A DNA stretch of 64,000 nt from Parvicella sp963922585 (GTDB lineage Bacteria; Bacteroidota; Bacteroidia; Flavobacteriales_D; Parvicellaceae). The notes below the pieces were generated by a model that worked only from the letters and a program-made list of their open reading frames with translations, was not told the origin of the DNA and did no database searches. Shown here piece after piece: positions 63,844 through 64,000 of this stretch. The translations under genes were made by a program, and so were the position numbers. The first letter of the stretch is position 1; the number at the start of each line of letters is the position of its first letter. The stretch covers positions 1 to 64,000 of the forward strand of contig CAWUIK010000004.1 in assembly GCA_963922585.1 (NCBI GenBank), in the 5' to 3' direction.

Positions 63844-64000
63844 ATGAAATCATTTCAAACATTACTTTTACTTTTCACGATTCTACTTCATTCTGCTTAT
63901 TTTACTCAAGATAAAATTCAACTGATGAATGGGAAAGTTTTAAGAGGCAAACTTAAAGCAGAATTTGATGATTATTACCAATTTGATTATTATAAAAATG
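63844..64000 (+). CDS. Exported protein, N-terminal fragment cut by the window end
   Basis: An ATG at 63844 opens a frame running off the right edge. It starts MKSFQTLLLLFTILLHSAYF, a clear signal peptide, followed by TQDKIQLMNGKVLRGKLKAE. Only 52 codons are visible, so the family cannot be named. The MNGKVLRGKL pattern is common in small exported beta-rich proteins of this phylum. It may be co-transcribed with the preceding gene. Confidence 0.6.
   Translation, partial: MKSFQTLLLLFTILLHSAYFTQDKIQLMNGKVLRGKLKAEFDDYYQFDYYKN

Noticed and set aside
1..64000. CRISPR arrays, tRNA or rRNA genes, insertion sequences or prophage
   Set aside because: No regular spaced repeats, cloverleaf-like segments, rRNA stretches or transposase/integrase motifs were recognised by eye; a covariance-model scan could still reveal small RNAs.

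Overview
The window is a low-GC chromosomal segment from a member of the Bacteroidota, most likely a flavobacterium-like organism of order Flavobacteriales. Four things support this. Two secreted proteases carry type IX secretion (T9SS) C-terminal sorting domains. Outer-membrane, TonB-less envelope families typical of the phylum are present (PorE-like OmpA protein, DUF1343/NamZ, DUF4369/TlpA-like thioredoxin). Several genes are preceded by the Bacteroidetes -7 promoter element TAnnTTTG. Canonical Shine-Dalgarno sequences are scarce. No rRNA, tRNA, CRISPR array or insertion sequence was recognised, and no gene-free stretch exceeds about 300 bases.

Layout. 1-5.8 kb: the 3' part of aconitase, a bidirectional terminator, then a three-gene envelope operon on the minus strand (TPR protein, PorE-like TPR/propeller/CRD/OmpA protein, DUF4919-like protein). 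5.9-10 kb: YdeI-like protein, sulfotransferase, YcxB-like protein, SWIM zinc-finger protein. 10.2-12.4 kb: the ribosome-assembly GTPases era and der. 12.6-13.5 kb: a VbhA-type antitoxin with a Fic toxin gene broken by one in-frame TAA. 13.5-24 kb: glycosyltransferase, fmt, a TlpA-like thioredoxin, a T9SS subtilase, aroA, a dehydratase/epimerase, a DEAD-box helicase and a lipoprotein. 24-29.6 kb: a TetR-regulated operon for a type I-like tripartite exporter (71-aa protein, TetR, ABC half-transporter, HlyD, TolC). Its ATPase domain has lost nearly every catalytic motif except Walker A, and a 13-bp palindrome abuts its promoter. 29.7-36.9 kb: a frameshifted membrane-protein gene, a Cys/Met-metabolism PLP enzyme, an M43 T9SS protease, NamZ-like muramidase and a LolC/E-type permease with an inserted SprB-repeat-like module. 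36.9-49.6 kb: rlmH, then a surface-glycan locus with about five glycosyltransferases, two methyltransferases, two sulfotransferases, a GNAT protein and a multiply broken polysaccharide deacetylase. 49.7-64 kb: rdgB-type pyrophosphatase, a helicase with an RGG tail, an alpha-2-macroglobulin gene split by one TAA, a polyprenyl-phosphate sugar transferase, msrB, a dihydroorotase-like protein lacking the HxH metal motif, and two conserved unknowns, the last cut by the window end.

Themes. Housekeeping genes look intact, whereas lesions (in-frame TAA codons and single-base indels in homopolymer runs) fall in accessory genes: fic, polysaccharide deacetylase, alpha-2-macroglobulin and a small membrane protein. 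This fits gene decay, but consensus errors in the assembly must be excluded first. The glycan genes, the sugar transferase that could start lipid-linked glycan assembly and the three sulfotransferases together suggest a sulfated surface polysaccharide. The most unusual candidate system is the exporter operon with the degenerate ATPase.
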